A stretch of 5,839 bases of DNA from an uncultured Gemmatimonadaceae bacterium (lineage in GTDB: Bacteria > Gemmatimonadota > Gemmatimonadetes > Gemmatimonadales > Gemmatimonadaceae). Position numbers and translations under genes: made by a program. Of this stretch, positions 5,339 through 5,839 are shown in pieces. The stretch lies in assembly GCA_955652265.1 (NCBI GenBank), contig CATPBD010000235.1:1-5839 (forward strand), written 5' to 3'. The notes under the pieces are model-generated. The model had not been told where the DNA came from. It was given only the letters and a program-made list of their open reading frames with translations, and ran no database searches. The first letter of the stretch is position 1. Each line of letters begins with the position of its first letter.

Positions 5339-5839
5339 ATGACTCACCTGACGCCGATCGACTACCTCCTCATGCTCGTGTACTTCGCAGTCGTCCTCAC
5401 GGTCGGCTGGATGCTGAGGCGATCGACAAAGACAAGCACGGACTTCTTCCTCTCGGGCCGGTCCATCCCCTCGTGGGTGGCAGGCCTCGCATTCATTTCC
5501 GCCAACCTCGGCGCCCAGGAAGTAATCGGCATGGGTGCCTCGGGCGCGAAATACGGCATCGCCACCAGCCACTTCTACTGGATCGGCGCGATACCGGCCA
5601 TGGTGTTCGTCGGGCTCTTCATGATGCCCTTCTATTACGGATCGCGCGCACGCTCGGTCCCCGAATATCTCAAGCTGCGCTTCGACGAAAAGACCCACAG
5701 CGTCAATGCGATCTCGTTCGCTGTGATGACGATCATGTCGTCCGGCATCTCAATGTACGCGATGGGCAAGCTGTTCAACCTGCTCCTCGGCTGGAGTTTT
5801 GACGCCAGCATGCTCGTCGCTGCTGTGATCGTGCTCGCC
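5339..5839 (+). CDS. Sodium/solute symporter (SSS/SGLT family), N-terminal part
   Basis: The frame runs from ATG at 5339 to the window edge, giving 167 residues with no stop; full members have about 500-600 residues and 13-14 membrane segments, so roughly two thirds is missing. The protein sits in the inner membrane and couples solute uptake to sodium entry. Visible family marks: a first membrane helix at 7-27, then TDFFLSGRSIPSWVAGLAFI (34-53) and SANLGAQEVIGMGASGAKYG (54-73), the broken-helix region of the LeuT fold where SGLT-type proteins carry sodium and substrate contacts. Further helices follow near 80-100 and 122-150, and VPEYLKLRF (107-115) is a conserved cytoplasmic loop. The SANLGAQE form and divergent pairing with a sugar ABC operon suggest a sugar or related solute, but the substrate cannot be read from this fragment. 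Family assignment is firm; the fragment is cut by the window, not by mutation. Confidence 0.93.
   Translation, partial: MTHLTPIDYLLMLVYFAVVLTVGWMLRRSTKTSTDFFLSGRSIPSWVAGLAFISANLGAQEVIGMGASGAKYGIATSHFYWIGAIPAMVFVGLFMMPFYYGSRARSVPEYLKLRFDEKTHSVNAISFAVMTIMSSGISMYAMGKLFNLLLGWSFDASMLVAAVIVLA

Noticed and set aside
5288..5698. Minus-strand 136-codon frame at the right
   Set aside because: Antisense to the well-supported symporter gene; Glu/Arg/His-rich composition typical of a shadow frame.

Overview
The window looks like chromosomal DNA of a GC-rich, Gram-negative-type soil or environmental bacterium. A Gemmatimonadota-like origin is my best guess, based on the style of the two lipoproteins (one rich in Thr/Asn/Ser) and of the sodium/solute symporter. 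This is an inference from composition and family resemblance, not a database result, and Acidobacteriota or another phylum is possible.

Layout from left to right. (1) Positions 1-386, minus strand: the N-terminal part of an unrecognised small secreted lipoprotein, cut by the window edge. (2) 387-701: a 315-base intergenic stretch with several inverted repeats but no gene I can support. (3) 702-1793, minus: the ATPase of a CUT1-type (MalK/UgpC) sugar ABC importer. (4) 1794-2059: a 266-base gap filled mostly by a long imperfect palindrome, bounded by copies of an unusual repeat with core GAACAGGCGGGAG. (5) 2060-2932, minus: a MalG-type permease. (6) 2929-3834, minus: a MalF-type permease. (7) 3831-5165, minus: the solute-binding lipoprotein, resembling trehalose/maltose binders. 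(8) 5166-5338: a divergent intergenic region with a perfect TATAAT on the plus strand. (9) 5339 to the right edge, plus: the N-terminal 167 residues of an SGLT-type sodium/solute symporter.

Transcription on the minus strand runs binding protein -> MalF -> MalG -> (palindrome) -> MalK. The first three genes are joined by two ATGA stop/start overlaps, so they are almost certainly translationally coupled. Together the four genes make a complete importer: receptor, two transmembrane subunits and an ATPase. The substrate is probably an alpha-linked disaccharide such as trehalose or maltose. A second, sodium-driven transporter starts back-to-back from the same control region, so the locus may pair two uptake routes.

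Most of the window is an ordinary carbohydrate importer operon, and I see no evidence for a wholly new system. The feature most worth following up is the palindromic, repeat-bounded element between the permease and ATPase genes. It recalls, by analogy only, the REP elements inside the enterobacterial maltose operon, but its sequence is not one I recognise.
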